This document shows, in pieces, positions 5,086-6,375 of a stretch of DNA of 6,375 nucleotides. Under the pieces are notes generated by a model. It had not been told where the DNA came from. It ran no database searches and worked only from the letters and a program-made list of their open reading frames with translations. Made by a program: the position numbers and the translations under genes. The first letter of the stretch is position 1; each line of letters starts with the position of its first letter. This stretch comes from an uncultured Porphyromonas sp. (GTDB taxonomy: Bacteria; Bacteroidota; Bacteroidia; Bacteroidales; Porphyromonadaceae). The DNA lies in NCBI GenBank assembly GCA_946222055.1, contig CAMIEW010000056.1, forward strand, positions 1 through 6,375. The letters run 5' to 3'.

Positions 5086-6372
5086 TCAGTCGGTGTAGAA
5101 GTCGATCACTTCCCGGATCGCCCTCCGGCAGACCGGGCAGAACTCAGGGTTACTATTCGTCCGCATGCGGCAGTCCTTGGAGGGTCTATAGACACCTTTC
5201 AGACTGTAGCCTGCTCCTTCGTATACTCCCACGGGGAAGTTGCTCTCCTCGGGGGTCGGTATCGTGGACACCTCTGCGGGTAGCAGGTCAGACCACTTGG
5301 CAGCGAAGTCCTTCAGCGTCGTGATATTCTGCTCCCACGGCTCCACATCTGTCGGATACATAGGTATCTGCTCCGCCTCGTAGGCATACTCGTCCGCCAG
5401 CCCGGCAAAGCTGTGCCCAAACTCGTGGGTCACCACCGGAACGAAGGCCGGATCCTTAGTCATCGAGAGGTTATACGAATTGAGTATCCCGCCTCCGCCA
5501 TAGTGAGGCGTATTCACCAGTATGATGATGTGCTCGTAGGGTGTACCGGCAAGTAGGTCGTGCAGCTTGCGGAGGTGCAGCGTCGTGAGGTAGCGCTCGC
5601 TATAGAAGGTGTCGAAGTGGGATCCCAGTGCCGTGTCGCGCCAGACCCCCTTGGAGGGAATGGATGCGCCACTCTCCTTGGATGGGGACCGAACTGCAAT
5701 GATCGAGAAGCGGTCGCGCATGGACTTGAAGGGCTCGTGTCCGAAGATCGATGCTATCGCCTTACGAGCATCCGACAGGTAGTCCTCCATCTGATCCTCC
5801 GTGTAGCCCTCAGCGACAAACGCTATGTGGATCGCTCGCGAGCTGTCCTTGGGCGTCTGTAGGGTGGTGTAGGGCGTGGTGTCCTGCTCGCCGAGTGGGG
5901 TCATCAGTATATCGCTGGGGTCTATGCGCTGTGTCGTCGTGGCGATGACGTCGTGGCGATTGTTCCTGAGCTCGAGACAAACCTCCACCCGCTGCTTCGG
6001 CATGGGGATGAGAAAGACATTCTCAAAGGCTTTCCTGCCGCTCTCCCTCGCCTCAGGGTAGCTGAGTCACTCCTGGAAGAGCGAGGAGAAAGGATGCTTG
6101 TAGATCACCGTCCCCGTCGCAAGGTCCCTGACCGTGATCGTGCCATTCCCCTGCATCGGTGTCTCAGCCAGCCGATATCTCTTGCCATACCAGCCGGGGA
6201 TCTTGTAGTACGCCATCAGTGAGATCTCCTGCGCCTCTGCATTTCCGGAGAAGATGTAGTCCAGCCGGAGCGTCTTGTCGACGAAATAATCCTCGAAGTC
6301 CTGTGCGACAAGGCAGCAGGGCAGCAGGATGAGCGCAGCGAGCAGCGTCGTCAGTCGGTAAAGTTTCTTCAT
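5086..6372 (-). pseudogene. Secreted M64-family zinc peptidase ('IgA peptidase M64' type), interrupted by one in-frame TGA
   Basis: Read from ATG 6372-6370 to TGA 5088-5086, this is 428 codons in one frame with a single internal TGA at codon 102 (6069-6067). Codons 1-24 encode a signal peptide (MKK, then a Leu-rich core, probable cleavage at CLVA|QDF). About 25-125 is the M64 N-terminal domain (DKTLRLDYIFSGNAEAQEI, FSSLFQE before the stop, AFENVFLIPMPKQRVEV after it). The rest is the catalytic domain: HIAFVAEGYTEDQM, SHFDTFYSERYLTT, and the zinc site HEFGHSFAGLADEY (H316, E317, H320, with D327/E328 as candidate third ligand), then a Cys-containing end (CRMRTN, FCPVC). An enzyme of this kind would act in the periplasm or outside the cell; despite the family name, IgA cleavage is not shown for most members. 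Restarting at ATG 6003 would give 305 residues with the catalytic site but no signal peptide. The body is otherwise undecayed, so the break is recent, a sequencing error, or read through. The promoter lies beyond the window. Confidence 0.85.
6067..6069 (-). other. In-frame TGA (codon 102) within the M64 peptidase gene
   Basis: On the minus strand the reading is CAG GAG TGA CTC AGC. The same frame continues open for 21 codons to ATG 6003 and then to the natural stop. The residues on both sides (FSSLFQE before; AFENVFLIP after) are colinear with the M64 N-terminal domain, so no bases have been gained or lost. As I remember relatives, the residue after FQE is Trp, so a single TGG-to-TGA change explains it. 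Confidence 0.9.
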
Positions 6373-6375
6373 AAC

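Noticed and set aside
5065..5111. Possible bidirectional terminator between the convergent genes
   Set aside because: ACTGA (5070-5074) and TCAGT (5086-5090) are complementary and GAAG..TGATC pairs imperfectly with GATCACTTC, but the stems are short or bulged, the loops large, and there is no T-run on either strand.
6067..6069. Selenocysteine or genome-wide TGA-to-Trp recoding at the M64 internal stop
   Set aside because: Five genes in the window end in TGA at natural family ends, so TGA is a working stop. I see no convincing hairpin directly after the codon, and a Sec residue is not expected in this non-catalytic domain.
5560..6222. Several plus-strand open frames across the M64 gene
   Set aside because: They are antisense to conserved M64 sequence, overlap each other in different frames and show no family motif.
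6301..6372. Lipoprotein signal in the M64 N-terminus (two Cys after the Leu-rich core)
   Set aside because: The residues before each Cys (L-L-P and L-P-C) do not match the lipobox, which needs a small residue at -1. Cleavage by signal peptidase I near VA|Q is more likely.

Overview
The window looks like chromosomal DNA of a Bacteroidales bacterium, most likely Porphyromonas or a close relative. The grounds are a single-gene LpxC-FabZ fusion (a Bacteroidetes hallmark), a PF07929-like small protein of the Bacteroidales type, and an M64 peptidase with the Bacteroidetes N-terminal domain. The genus is an inference. No plasmid, phage, insertion sequence, CRISPR array or RNA gene is visible.

Bases 1-4135 hold a tightly packed plus-strand cluster: the 3' end of lpxD, lpxC/fabZ, lpxA, a PF07929-like protein of unknown role, and miaA. 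The gaps are 14 nt, then overlaps of 1 nt (TAATG), 4 nt (ATGA) and 4 nt (TTGA, with miaA starting on TTG), so this is almost certainly one operon with coupled translation. LpxA, LpxC and LpxD are steps 1-3 of lipid A synthesis. The fused FabZ dehydratase uses the same (3R)-hydroxyacyl-ACP pool that LpxA and LpxD draw on, so lipid A and fatty-acid synthesis meet in one transcript. MiaA modifies A37 of tRNAs and is functionally unrelated.

After 18 nt containing a Bacteroidetes-like -7 box (TATATTTG), bases 4154-5074 encode an arginine deiminase/amidinotransferase-fold enzyme with all expected active-site residues. Its substrate cannot be read from the sequence.

Converging on it from the minus strand, 11 nt away, is a secreted M64-family zinc peptidase gene (6372 down to 5086). 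Its reading frame is open throughout except for one in-frame TGA at 6069-6067, where relatives, as I remember them, carry tryptophan (TGG). The catalytic HEFGH motif is intact. This lesion (nonsense mutation, base-call error or readthrough) is the most notable anomaly in the window. I do not see a previously undescribed multi-gene system; the rest is largely conserved core-genome content.
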